From: Cyathus striatus
Taxonomy: Eukaryota > Basidiomycota > Agaricomycetes > Agaricales > Nidulariaceae
DNA length: 64,000 nucleotides
Direction of reading: 5' to 3'
NCBI GenBank assembly: GCA_025738555.1
Contig: JAOVFP010000015.1
Span: forward strand, 2,418,001-2,482,000
Both the position numbers and the translations under genes were made by a program. Of this stretch, positions 36,506 through 49,165 are shown one piece after another (position 1 is the stretch's first letter; every line of letters begins with the position of its first letter). A model generated the notes under the pieces. It saw only the letters and a list, made by a program, of their open reading frames with translations, did no database searches and was not told the origin of the DNA.

Positions 36506-37027
36506 CGCTCCTTTCGTTGTTATTATGAATTAGTATCATTGTTTTACTAGGTTTCGCTGCGAAATTATAAGCCAGGATATATGTGCAGGCGTTCTTAACT
36601 GAAATGAGATGCACCTAGAATTCATGTATCTAAAATTCAGGTGTAAAAAACGCGCAGAAAGAGAATAAGTAAGGCTTAAGTACATGCCAGTGTGGCACTC
36701 TACTCATCCCATGTTCCTAACCAACACAGCTTGACGTCGGATCTTGGTAGATCTAGTGCCTTGTATTGTTCAGTTTAGTGCATGGTACAATGTAAAGAAT
36801 CATGCTGAATTTGTAGGGGAAACTTAACTTTTAAGATGAAACATTTGAATAAAGTTTGAATAAAGTTTTACATTGACAATTTCAGGCGTTACAGTCACGT
36901 GGTATTTTTGACGCGACATGTCACACCCAAATCACAACCGCGAACATCATGACCCACTGTCACCAACCAAGGATTTCAAAGTTCATTCTAAGTTCATTCT
37001 TCTCTTCCACTCACACTACGCGTCAAC
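36506..37027. promoter_or_regulatory. Upstream region of DNA polymerase epsilon gene
   Basis: A 520-base interval. A short tandem duplication (gaataaagttt, twice) lies near 36847-36869. An ACGCGT hexamer lies at 37018-37023, five bases before the ATG, and a related acgcga at 36911-36916. In yeasts ACGCGT is the MCB box that drives G1/S expression of replication genes, POL2 among them. Use here is inference. Confidence 0.5.
37018..37023. promoter_or_regulatory. Candidate MCB (ACGCGT) element at POL2
   Basis: ACGCGT sits five bases before the POL2 start codon, in the leader or at the transcription start, which is closer than usual for a promoter element. Its role is unproven. Confidence 0.3.
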
Positions 37028-40000
37028 ATGGGACGCGGTCGCGGAACTTTCGGGTTAACATCATCTCGGGGATTAGGGCGGGGGTCTTATCGAGCATCCG
37101 GGTTTCGAGGGAGCTCATGGCGTGGAGGAAGAGGGCGTGGTCGCGGTCGAGGAGGCTCAAAAGCTGGGGAAGACGTAGCTCCGGTTCGCGAAGATGATGG
37201 CACACAATTAGCAGAGAGATTCGAGAGGATTGCATTGAATGATTCGATTGACGAAAAGCTAGGATTTGTAAGGGTACAGGAAGGCGGTAGAAAAGAAGGA
37301 TGGTTGGTAAACATGCATCCAGTATGTTCTTTCCTATCTTAACGTGACGCAGCTTGAACTCCAAAAGACATTGCTGAAAGATGCAGATTGGCCTTCCGGG
37401 AAAGCGGCTGTGGATTTTTATTTCATTCAAGACGACGGTGGAATGTTCAAGTGTACTTATCAATATGAACCTTACTTCTGCATTGCTTGCAAGGTTTGTA
37501 TACTTCTGTCTTCTTGTTTGCTCATATACTTATTTTCTCTTTTAGCCTGGTACTGAATCGTCGGTAGAAGAATGGCTTAACAAACATTATGAAGGCCTCA
37601 TTTGTCGGATAGTGCGTGAAAGGAAGGAGGACCTCAAACTACCCAACCATCTTATGGGGCACCGAAGACTCTATCTCCGACTTTGCTTCCGGAATGTCTC
37701 AGATCTGTTAACTGTTAGAAGAGACATTGTTCCCCTGGCTCTCTCGAACGGGGCTAAAAGGAACGCAGTGGATGCATACGCCGAAGTCATTAGCGCTACA
37801 GCTGAGGCAAGCATGGATGTGGAAATGGAAGGCGATTTTAACAGCTCTATGAACGGGAGTGGAGTACGCGACAGGGACCCGCGAGAGTCTATTATAGATG
37901 TCCGGGAATATGACGTTCCCTACTATCTTCGCGTAGCAATTGACAATGACGTACGCGTTGGTTTGTGGTACTCTGTCACATTTACAGCTGGGCAGCCCAC
38001 TTGTAGCCGAATTGTCGAGCGTGTCAAGCGTGCCGATCCTGTGGTTATGGCTTATGACATTGAAACTACGAAAGCACCTCTGAAGTTTCCTGACCAGTCG
38101 ATTGACCAAGTCATGATGATTTCATACATGGTCGATGGCCAAGGATACCTCATTACTAATCGCGAAATAGTCAGTGAAGATATTGATGACTTCGAATATA
38201 CACCAAAGGAAGGATATGAAGGCCCGTTCATTATATTTAACGAGCCTGATGAGGTGAACCTAACTCAGTTGATGCTCGACATCCTCTGACTTGATTATAG
38301 GCTGCAACAATTAGACGTTTTTTCTCCCATATACAAGAAGTTAAGCCAACTGTAATGGCCACATTTAACGGGGATTTCTTTGATTTCCCCTTCTTAGACG
38401 CAAGGGCGAAGGTCAATGGTATTGACATGTTTCTAGAAACGGGCTTTGCAAAAGATTCTGAAGATGAGTACAAAAGCAGAACTTGCGTACACATGGATTG
38501 TTTTCGCTGGGTAAAGAGAGATTCGTACCTACCTCAAGGAAGCCAAGGCTTAAAAGCAGTGACTGCAGCCAAGCTGGGATATAGCCCAATTGAACTCGAC
38601 CCAGAATTAATGACTCCGTGCGTGTGGTCGCATTTTTTTTTTACAGCTATCATTATTTATGTTCCACAGGTACGCATTGGAGCAACCGCAAGTACTCGCA
38701 CAGTATTCAGTATCAGATGCCGTCGCGACATATTATTTGTACATGAAATACGTACATCCGTTCATTTTCTCTTTGTGCAATATCATTCCTCTCTGCCCAG
38801 ATGAAGTTTTACGGAAGGGTAGCGGTACACTTTGTGAAACTCTTCTCATGGTAGGTTGTATTCGTATTTGCTTGTGGTGCCTAGCAAGTTTACCCGAGTA
38901 TGATAACAGGTCGAAGCATACGCTGGACACATCATAATGCCTAACCGGCACGAAGAGTCCCACGGGAATATGCACGAAGGACATTTACTAGCCTCAGAAA
39001 CATATGTCGGAGGACACGTCGAAGCATTAGAAGCTGGGGTGTTCAGAAGCGATATCCCTACTGATTTCAAGATTGTTCCCTCAGCAGTACAACAGGTAAA
39101 ACATCGTGTGGTTCGGCGAATAGGTTTTATTGAGACATTTATATACAGCTGATTGATGATTTGGATGCCGCATTAACGTTCTGCATCGTTGAAGAATTCA
39201 AGTGTTCCATGGATAAAGTCTTAAATTATGAAGAAGTTAAAGCTCAGATCCAGTCTGCGTTGGAATTGATGCGCGACAACCCCAAACGTTTTGACACACC
39301 CCTCATTTATCATTTGGACGTCGCTGCCATGTATCCCAACATAATGTTATCCAATCGCCTTCAGCCCGATTCTATGGTTGACGAAGCTATCTGTGCGGTA
39401 TGTGACTTTAATCGTCCCGGGAAAAGCTGTGACAGACGGCTGCAATGGGCTTGGAGAGGAGAGTTTTTTCCGGCTCACCGAGATGAATTTAACATGATTA
39501 AACATGCTCTAAATCAAGAAGCCTTCCCTTCAAGGCGTCCAGGTGGCCAGCAGCGCAAGTTCGCCGATTTGTCAGAAGCAGAGCAAACTGCGTTACTTCA
39601 TAAAAGGCTAGGGGATTACTCTCGTAAAGTGTACAAGAAGACAAAAGATACGAAGGTCGAGAATCGAGAGGCTATCGTATGCCAGAGGGAAAATCCGTTC
39701 TATGTTGACACTGTACGACGATTCCGTGACCGCCGATACGAGTACAAAGGCCTTCACAAGACGTGGAAGAAAAATCTCGACAATGTTATCGCTGAAGGCA
39801 AGTCAATTGCAGAAGTTGATGAAGCGAAAAAAATGATAGTGCTCTACGACTCTCTCCAGCTTGCGCACAAATGTATTCTCAATTCGTTTTACGGATACGT
39901 CATGCGGAAAGGTGCTCGTTGGCATTCAATGGAGATGGCAGGCATCACCTGCCTAACAGGGGCGACTATTATTCAAATGGCACGGGCATTGGTTGAACAG

Positions 40001-43000
40001 ATTGGTCGTCCGCTGGAACTGGACACAGATGGTATCTGGTGTATGCTTCCGGGCGTCTTCCCTGAAAATTTCAAGTTTAAACTTGACAATGGGAAGGCTC
40101 TACCATTTTCGTACCCATGCACAATGTTAAACCACTTAGTGCATGCACAGTTTACCAATCACCAATACCACGACCTCGATCCAGATACAGGAGAATACAA
40201 AATTCATAGTGAGAACTCCATCTTTTTTGAACTCGACGGGCCGTATAAGGCGATGATCCTTCCATCATCGAAAGAAGAAGACAAGTTGCTAAAGAAACGA
40301 TATGCTGTTTTTAATGACGATGGTTCGCTTGCGGAGCTGAAGGGATTCGAGGTCAAGCGACGAGGAGAACTTCAGCTTATCAAGATCTTCCAATCTCAAC
40401 TTTTCGAAAAGTTTCTCTTGGGAACAACGACTCAAGAATGCTACGAGGCTGTTGCAAAGGTGGCAGATCAGTGGCTTGACATTCTTTTCAGTCGAGCAGA
40501 GAACTTGGAAGACGAAGAGCTCGTCGAACTGATTGCCGAAAATCGGAGTATGTCCAAAACACTCGCAGAGTACGGTGGTCAAAAGTCAACGTCTATAAGT
40601 ACTGCTCGCCGTCTCGCAGAATTTCTAGGAGACCAGATGGTGAAGGACAAGGGCTTGGCCTGCAAGTTCATTATATCGGCCAAACCTATTGGTGCACCTG
40701 TCACGGAACGCGCTGTCCCTGTTGCCATTTTCTCTGCAGAAGAGAGTGTGAAGCGTATGTATCTTCGCAGGTGGCTGAAAGATAACAGTTTAGTCAATTT
40801 TGACTTGCGGTCGATTTTGGATTGGGATTACTACATTGAACGGCTTGGTTCTGTCATTCAGAAGCTGATCACAATTCCAGCGGCCATGCAAAAGGTCCCT
40901 AATCCTGTCCCTCGAATTCGCCATCCAGACTGGCTTCACAGACGTGTGGCTGGCACCATAGATAAGTTCAAACAAAATAAAATGACAGACTTCTTCCGTC
41001 AGAAACCGGACAGCGACACTCAGGAAGAAACTCTGCCAGCGGATATGGAAGATTTTGGCTCGCAGACGGCGAAAGGCTTCAAACCACGGATTGCTGTTGT
41101 GCGTAAGGCTATTCGGGAAGAGTCTCCGGGAGAGGAAGACAACGCTGAGCAGCCACTTCCTGATATCCATTTGAACTACTCTGCATGGATTCGCGCAATG
41201 CGCCCAAGGTGGAAAAGGAGGCAAGAAGCTCGCTGGGGAGACGAGTCTTCAACTGTGGTTCCATCTATATTCAGAAGTGCGAAGGTACGCCCAACCCATC
41301 GACGTTGGGATATCGTGCAGATTCGACCAAGCCAAATTCCTGGTCGCTTTATACTCTGGCTTTCAGTTGACTCTGACCTCATGCCTGTGCCACTCAGAGT
41401 CCCGCGCCAGTTTTATATTCACCTGAAGACACCGAACGAAAGTATATTCAGGAAGGAATATTATAGTTGCGAAAAAGTGACACGAAATCTGCCGCACGAT
41501 CTTCCCTGCGTCAACTTGTACAAGATAGTGGTAAAGGAGGATGTATTCCACAATATCCAGGAGCACTTTATCGATATTACCAATGATCCTAATGTTGATG
41601 GCGTATTTGAACAACAGGTGATGTTATTCCTTCTGTAAAGTGTCAATTAGCTCATGTATAATATAAGGTTCCTCTCGTCACTCGAGCGCTTCTGAAGCTC
41701 GGGAAGCGATGCGCAGTGGATGGTGCTACCATGACCCTGAATCGTGCCCAACAAATTGGCTTTGATTTGGACCAACTGGACCGATGTACCATGACGTCCG
41801 CTAGGCAGAAATACCTAGATGGAGGGAAAGGTGGAAAATACATCTTCCTGTATCATGCGTGCTCAGCTAGTGCCCCGCTTCATGTATTCGCAATGTTTCA
41901 TCCTACTGGAACCGTCAAGTTACATGTCGTAGATCCAGCTACCAGAAGACAGCCCATTCCTCGACTAGAGGAAACTTATGTAGCTTTGTTCCAGAAGAAG
42001 CATCAGCAAAATCACCCAGACTCTTCATCCATCGACTACCCTTCCTCCAGAGACTTCACCACAACATACCACTCCAATGACGTAACCGCTATGAAGGCAA
42101 TCTCGAGGGAACTTGGTCTTGTGGAAGATAAATCTTTCACTGTTATAATTTCGTCCTCTAAGGACCAATCATATTTCGATAGGAACATTCCAAAGCTCAC
42201 AAAGTTCCCTGTGCTATCAATGACAAAAACAAAGGGCCCGCATACATTAGACGTCTTCCCTTGGCATACTCATGTGGCACAGAAGATGTTGTCTCGATAC
42301 CTGAACTGCGGAACCTGGCTTAGTCGTCAAGCAGCCATTGCTGATTACTATGACATACCAGTTGGTCACATTGAAGGAGATCTCGCGCTCTGTGTTGCAG
42401 ACATCAGCTTTGCACGACGTCTTGTTCAACAGGACTTTGTCTTGTGGTGGTCTCCAGGAGAGCGCCCTGACCTTGGTGGTATGGAAAATGACCGACGGCC
42501 AACCGAAGAATGGCCCAAGTCTGACTTCATTTCACCTGGTGTATATTCCAACGTGTGTTTGGAAATCAGTGTTAGAAACTTGGCAGTTGATTCTGTCTTA
42601 CAATCAGTCATGGTTAATGAGTTGGAAGGCAGCGGAGGGGCTACTGCTTTCGATTCTGTATCACACACCATTGACGAATACGCCAGAGGTGAAACCCAAC
42701 GAGACCTAACACTAGGCGAATCACGCGTCTCTTCTCAGACATTCTCTGTTCTCAGGAACATGATAAAGATGTGGTTGATTGATAAAATCCAAGCCGATTT
42801 TCAAAGTCCAGCTTCAGTAGCCATCGAGCACTTTTGGCGATGGATAAGCTCGAGTGCTTCACAAATGTATGACCCAAGCATCCATAAGTTTGTCTTTGGC
42901 TTAATGCGAAAGACATTCATCCAAATGCTGGCCGAATTTAAGCGTTTGGGATCGCAGGTGATTTATGCGGATTTCAGTCGAATTCTACTGGCAACGTCGA

Positions 43001-44148
43001 AACCACCTGGCACGGCGCATGCGTACGCGACATATATCACGACTGCTGTGTCGTCTCATGAGCTTTTCCAGCATGTCTTTCTCAACACCGAGAGGTTCTA
43101 TGATTACCTCATATTCATGGATTCCGCCAATATGTGTGGCGTCGTCTGCGAAGATCCTCTTGCTCTTGAAGCCCCTGAAGAATTGGCAATCGAAATGCGA
43201 TGGAACATCCAAGAATTCCTTCCTCCAGCGATACAAGCAGACTTCAGTTCAGTAGTGCAGTATTTCCTTATTGAACTGTTCAAGATCCGAAAGAAGACTA
43301 ACTCAGTTGCGCGAGTACCTCTTCGTCCGCTGAATGATGGGGCCCCGGATGCCACACAACGAGACTCGGCTAAAGTTAACGAGACGGAAGCCACATTAGA
43401 GTTCCTTTCGCGCCGCCTAACCCGCAAGTTACTTAAAGTAGTGGGGAATGTTCAACAACGTTACCGCGAAGCACAGATGAATGACGAGCTTGAGGAGTTC
43501 GAGTTTCCAATTTTGCCTGGTTCTCACCTCCATATGACAAACCCACTGCTTGAATTTGTCAAGTTTATATGTGCGGTATTTGGACTGGCCAAGGAGTACC
43601 AGGTCGAAGTCGGATTAGTGAAGAGGAACCTTTTGGAGTTGATCAACGTACGCGAGTTTGCAAGCGAAGCTATCTTCCAGAACCCTTGCGAGCCGCTGAA
43701 GCTCTCGAATGTGCCTTGCCAGCACTGTGATTCACTACGGGACTTTGACTTCTGCCGGGATCCCGAACTGCTACCGGGGAGCAACGAAGTGTCGCCGAAA
43801 TGGCACTGCATGCACTGCGGAGGGGAATATGACCGCACTGCGATTGAGTTTAATCTGATACAGGTGGTGTATAGTCTAGAGAGGACATTTTCACAACAGG
43901 ATTTACGGTGTGGGAAGTGCCAGCAACTTCAGTCTGACAACGTGTCGAAATACTGCCAGTGCTCTGGACCGTATCAATTGACGATTGGAAAGGCGGAGGT
44001 GAGGAGAAAGTTGAAGACAATAGTGAACGTCGCTACTACGTTTAATCTTTTGCGTCTGAAGGTGAGAGTTACTCTTTGTCGGAGCAAAGAAGCAGATTGT
44101 TGACTTGGAGAATAGGAATGTGCGCAAACGTTGCTTTCGAACTGGTAA
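37028..44148 (+). CDS. POL2: DNA polymerase epsilon catalytic subunit
   Basis: Leading-strand replicative polymerase with 3'-5' proofreading. The N-terminus is RGG-rich ([20 protein letters not shown]). Exonuclease motifs: Exo [15 protein letters not shown], Exo [12 protein letters not shown], Exo [16 protein letters not shown]. Polymerase motifs: [43 protein letters not shown]. The catalytic domain also shows [13 protein letters not shown], the C-x2-C-x8-C of the iron-sulfur CysX site. The inactive C-terminal polymerase fold follows (about 41.7-43.5 kb), then zinc modules CQHC...CMHC and CGKC...CQC. The last 54-base intron (44062-44115) leads to [10 protein letters not shown]. All catalytic aspartates are present; the length (about 2,200 residues) is normal. 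Confidence 0.97.
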
Positions 44149-44893
44149 ATCATAAAATGCCATTTGCTATCGAAGTCGGACAATCATGATGTAATACCCA
44201 TACTGGTCATACCCTACGGTCTACCCCAAGGTTGATATGATGATGCTTATTTATGTAGTTGATGCAGAATATGGTGTATTTGATGTAGTAATAGGTGTAT
44301 GATAGATTGAAAGAAATAATGTACAGCAACTTGGGCAACACTAAGGAAACAGGTGGCACGTGGTATGGTGACGTCGCGTGTTGTAAACGAAATCCGATGG
44401 GTTAAGGGCTCATCTAATGTCTAAAGCAACTGCGGATTATAGTGAACACAGCCATATATACTGCGGGGCGTTCTGCTGCTCGAACTATTCACCAGGATAA
44501 TAAGAGCACGTGCGGGACGCTTCAGATGTTTGGGGGTAACCGGTGACGCGCTGAAGGGGGCAGGGCGTAGGTGATAGTGTTGATAAAATACAGGAAAGAG
44601 AGAATTGAAGATGGAGGTAGATACGGGAAGGTTGCCAGAGCAATGATGATGAAGAGTTACTGCCGAGAAGGCCAGGAAGCAGAAGGGATCAAGAAGGGAT
44701 AGTGTTGAATGAAGAGAAGAGGTGAACTGGACTTGTTGTAAATTGTAATTTATAATATAAAGCGTGCGAAGTTGAATTGGGTCACATTCTCCATTCTCCA
44801 TTCCAGCTCGCTCTCTCGTACGTCCTCCTCTCCCTTTCCCTTTCCCCTTCCCCTTCTCCGTCCCATCCACCCGCCCTCCTTTCTCCCACCACC
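44149..44893. promoter_or_regulatory. POL2 3' region and Sho1 promoter
   Basis: A 745-base interval. The part next to Sho1 (about 44816-44890) is almost pure C and T on the plus strand, as in strong fungal promoters. No gene is recognised on the minus strand. Confidence 0.45.
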
Positions 44894-46143
44894 ATGCCAC
44901 CCCGTGGAAGCGAAGGCCTCGACTTTACCCCCATTCTCACTCACTATCTCTTCCTCTTCACCTCTGTTCTCGCCATCGTATGTCACTCAACTTGCTCAAC
45001 CCACCTCTCCTCTAATACACCCCACAGGCATCATGGATTGTTGCTTTTGTTTCACAAGCATTCGCAACAGCGAAGAGTGCGTACCGACTTCTCTCACTCC
45101 TCCATTCTCGTGCTCAACCCATTCACATTCAGTTGGTAGGGAGTCCGTCGGTGTCCTATGGTTCGCCATATTCCTACAGCTATTCCTCATTATCGGTGTT
45201 CTCTACACCCTTGCCTCAGACTCCATAGCTATGAACCGTTTCCAGATCTCCGTCTTCGGCGCTGTTGCCATAGTATTCTCTGTTATGGGCGTCAATATGG
45301 GCATCTTCTCCAGTGCAGGCTCTCTCAACGCGATGGCCGCAGGCTGGCTCATCCTCGCCATGATCAACATTTTATGGGTCCTCTATTTCACCTCTGAGCA
45401 GGACTCCCTCACACTCCACATCTTCAACTTCCTGGGCACAGGTGGACTTACACCTCCCTCACGCCGAAGAACACGCACCCAAAACTCCATGCACGGCATG
45501 CAATCCGCAAATGGGTACACTTCCAACTATGGTGGAGGAATCGGTCCCGACAACTACGACAGCAAAATTGGCGGCGTGGGCATGGGTGTTGGAGGATATG
45601 CAAGTGGCGGGACCGCCGTTAGAAGCCAGAATAGCTTTGTCGGTAGCCTTGATGGCCCTAATAGGAGCATCAACGCACCAACTGGAGGTACTGGCAGTAT
45701 TCGTAATGCCGCAGGTGACCCTGGGTCAATGGGAGGTGGTGACAATGGTCCTTCTTCTCCCCTAATGGCCGGCGTCGGAGCTGGCGGATCAAGCGGCACA
45801 TCTGGACCAACGGAGGGACAGCAACCACAACCGGCAGTAGATATCTTTACCATTAAAGCGAAAGCACTGTACACTTGTAAGTCTTCCATTCCAGCCTTCA
45901 GTTTGACCGTATATTGACGTGATGTCATAAGACACCGCAAATGCGGAAGATCCAAATGAAATTTCGTTTAACAAAGGAGAAATCCTCGACATCGTAGACA
46001 AGACAGGAAAGTGGTGGCAGGCGAGAAAATCAGATGGAACAGTTGGAAGTGCGTTTTGTTTCTTTCTTATTCATACCTATTCATTTTCAATGTGCATCTT
46101 TCTTCCTCCAGTTGCACCGTCAAATTACCTGCAACCAATTTAA
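44894..46143 (+). CDS. SHO1: Sho1-type osmosensor, four-helix membrane protein with SH3
   Basis: Plasma-membrane adaptor of the HOG osmostress MAP kinase pathway. The start is MPPRGSEGLDFTPILTHYLF. Four hydrophobic helices follow: ILTHYLFLFTSVLAI, ASWIVAFVSQAF (after intron 1), VGVLWFAIFLQLFLIIGVLY through VFGAVAIVFSVMGVNM, and AGWLILAMINILWVLYF. A Gly/Ser/Asn-rich cytoplasmic linker of about 170 residues leads to a C-terminal SH3 domain: IKAKALYTY, DPNEISFNKGEILDIVDKTG, KWWQARKSDGTVG and IAPSNYLQPI, with the ALYTY, WW and SNY ligand-groove residues. The SH3 in yeast binds Pbs2. Five exons, with two introns inside the SH3 coding region. Confidence 0.94.
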
Positions 46144-46764
46144 AGTCTCATTCTTAATGTTATGACCACCAGTTACAAGCACACCCTTATGACGATATGC
46201 CTTTGTCTGTTACTTCTCTCATACTCCCGTATACGAAGGATGATTAGGACAGTAGCAACTGCGAAACACCTGTATATCCTTCTTCTCGGAGTTTCCAGTA
46301 ACCTTTACTACTTCCTTCCACTTTCCCGGTGACTCCCATTCCTTTGGGTTTGAGTGTCGGTAGCACATCTGTTCTCTTGCTTTTTTCGTTTAGCGTAGCG
46401 TACCTTATACTCTTTTTCTTCGCCCATTTTCTTATGCTTTGTACGCAGCTAGTCTACAGCAGAGCCCAATGTTCATCCGCCGGGACGTTTTCTTTTATAG
46501 TCCGGGGTACCAAAAGCTGATATATTATATACTGTATGATGCTGTTTGTTGTACTGTTGCTACATGGGAATTGTATAGAAGATTTGGGAATAGAAGAACG
46601 AAGGAATGAAACAAATGAGACGCTACAGACCGATGTTACATTTCATGTTTTGTAAACCTATACCTATATGTATATGTAAATATGTATCTCTTGAGTTGGA
46701 AATAATAAGTAGAAGCAAGACCGGAAAAATGAAAAATAGTCCTAAGTTAGTTGCAGACCTATGT
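46144..46764. other. Convergent 3' region, Sho1 and RNF10/Mag2
   Basis: A 620-base interval between converging stop codons. It contains pyrimidine-rich then AT-rich sequence, consistent with two 3' untranslated regions. No gene recognised. Confidence 0.4.
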
Positions 46765-48935
46765 TCAGCGTCGTCGGGCACCTCCGCCCCCACTTCCCAA
46801 TACGACAAGTTTAGCGCCGCGTTTCTTCCGCCCTCCTCCCCCACTTCTCTGTTGCTCCATCTCATGCCAAGCAACGTCAATGTCCCATTCATCTTCCGCA
46901 TCCTGTTGTCGCCCACCTCGCGAGGGATGAGATCGATGAGATGGAGGCGAATGAAGTGCAGAAGCAAAACTACGCGCTCCCCAAGCACCTGACATCTCCG
47001 GTTGAGGCTGAGCTTGAGCGGCTGATTCATGGTCATCCGAAGTGGAAGCGAATCCCTCACTTGGGAAATCATAGTGTGCAGTAGACATGGTAGCAGACGA
47101 TCGCCATTCCACACCACCTTTCTCCCTCTCACGCTCCTTCTCTTCTGCTCTTGCCCGCGCTCTGTCATCTTTCCGCCCCTTCTCCTTTCGTCGTGACGTA
47201 CGCATCTTCAAAGCACCCTCAAAGTTCTTAAGTCCATCTTTCCCAACGACGCCCTCGAGATCCGCCTCAATAAACACGACATCTGTACCTTCGGGCATAT
47301 GCGCCAGATACTTGCACCGTTTGCGGAGATCATCGTTGACTGTTCCCTCTGATAACGCTTCGACGCGAACCGTGATGTTATCGGGAAACAATGCGTAGCT
47401 GCTGAAATGTGAAAGCAAGATCTTGATATCAAGAGGGTGGAGGAACAGAGGAAGACCCGAGGCGGCTTGGTAGTAGTAGTAGGTCGATGTGGTGGGTGGC
47501 GGAGGGTTAAGGTTTCGCCTCTGACGCGGACCGTTACGGTTTTGTTGCGCAAGTTTCAGGTTTGTGTCGCTGGACTCCTTTGCCTGCATTGGGGATGAAG
47601 GTGCTTGCACGGGAGTGTTAATCCCACTTCTTGATTTGAACGCTACGAACTCTGTAGGAACTTCCTCTGAGGGTATTGCAGGAGCGTTGTTCTCCGCTGC
47701 TGCCGCGCGTTTTTGCTCCATCCTGATAAACCTGTCCTCGATTTCACGCTGGTCACGATGAGCTTTCTCAACCTGCTCTTTCAATACAGGAGTTTCAAGA
47801 GCAACCGCCTTGGCAATCTGTTGCCTCACTTTGTTCTCGGCTCCATGAATGAAGGATACTCCAAGCTCATCGTTCATCCCGGAGAGTATCCGCCGCTCTG
47901 CGGCAAGATCATCAAGGTCTTTCGTCAAGTCGGTGATAAGGTAATTCGGTGTTGCCAGCATGAATTTCGCGTATGAAAACACATCAGGAAGGAAATGGAA
48001 AGGCGCCTGGTGTGGGGGAAGCAGATCTGACGGCCAGGTATGGGACCGCGGTAAGGCCAGTGTCGTGATTTGCGGCCGTTGGATTAGACGCATTCGAAGT
48101 TGAGAACCAGCGCGAGGAGCTGCATCCTCGATCATGGAAGATGACGAAGATGCTTCTGTGGAAGTACCCTCGAAACCTTCGTCGACATGAGCAGGACCTT
48201 CAAACCATTTCACGCACTTGAGCTGTCGTTCGTTGACCGAGTCGAAGCATATCGGGCAACGGGCCCATTTATTGTCCGACATGCTGAGATAGTGAAGTAT
48301 GCAAGGGAAACAGAATACCTGTAAGTAAACCACATTAGTCCGCTAACGTTACTGGCAAAATGGAAGGGGTATACTAACATGACCGCACTTGGTCATCCGG
48401 GGAGCGGTTGGGGGAGATAAGCAAATGGGACATGTAGTAACTCCTTCTTCTTGAGAGGAATGTTCTCCGCTAGTCGCAGATGCCAGCGCTGAAGAGCGGG
48501 GGATGATAACCTGTAAGATATCATGCCATTGAAAGAAACTAGATTAGACAGGGATGAATATAATGTGTTCAACGGGAGCAAGGCAGATACGTGCATGTCT
48601 GGATCGGCAAAGTGAACGGTGTAATCACCCGTAGGATCCATAACAAATCGATACTGCGCATTGACGAAGCCTGTAAATGAAACGAGTTTACGATCGAGTG
48701 ATCTTCACGAGGAGATAACAAGACGTCAAGAAGAGGACTTACGTTCCTTGTTCCACACACCATGGCTGGTCCCTGTCTTCCTGCTTCTCCTTGGTAGACT
48801 AGACAGGGGGCGAGTCTGTCTTGGAGGAAGCGTGAAGTTGAGAAGGTGATTCAAGTTGAGAGTCTGGTTAGACGTCATCTTGGCTACACGCTGTTGAGTG
48901 TTTGACTGGGGAGCGGTAGCTGGGTTGCTCGTCAT
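46765..48935 (-). CDS. RNF10/Mag2-like RING E3 ubiquitin ligase
   Basis: RING ligase of the RNF10 family, whose members ubiquitinate small-subunit ribosomal proteins during ribosome quality control (established for human RNF10; yeast homolog Mag2). The start is MTSNPATAPQSNTQQRVAKM, followed by the family segment LNLNHLLNFTLPPRQTRP and YRFVMDPTGDYTVHFADPD. The RING is CPICLSPPTAPRMTKCGHVF, CFPCILHYL and CPIC. Further on are YYYQAASGLPLFLHPLDIKI and LLSHFSSYALFPDNITVRVE, diagnostic of the family. The C-terminus is charged then Gly/Arg-rich, ending SGGGGARRR, with DEWDIDVAWHEMEQQ before it. The gene diverges from WBP11 over 230 bases. Confidence 0.92.
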
Positions 48936-49165
48936 TTGAGGCGACGACGAAGAAAGTGATATGGTATGAGTTGAAGCAAGATATGAGTGCGAAGAGATAG
49001 AAGAGATAGAAGACCTCCCTGCCAGTGGGAAGTAAACCACGACAGGAGAGGGACAGTGCGAGGATGAGCTGAGCTCGGGGCATATGTCATGACTCAAGCA
49101 AACGCACGTGCTTCGCCCTCTCCTTCTCCAGCTGCAACCGTTCGTCTTCAATTCAACCTCTCCTT

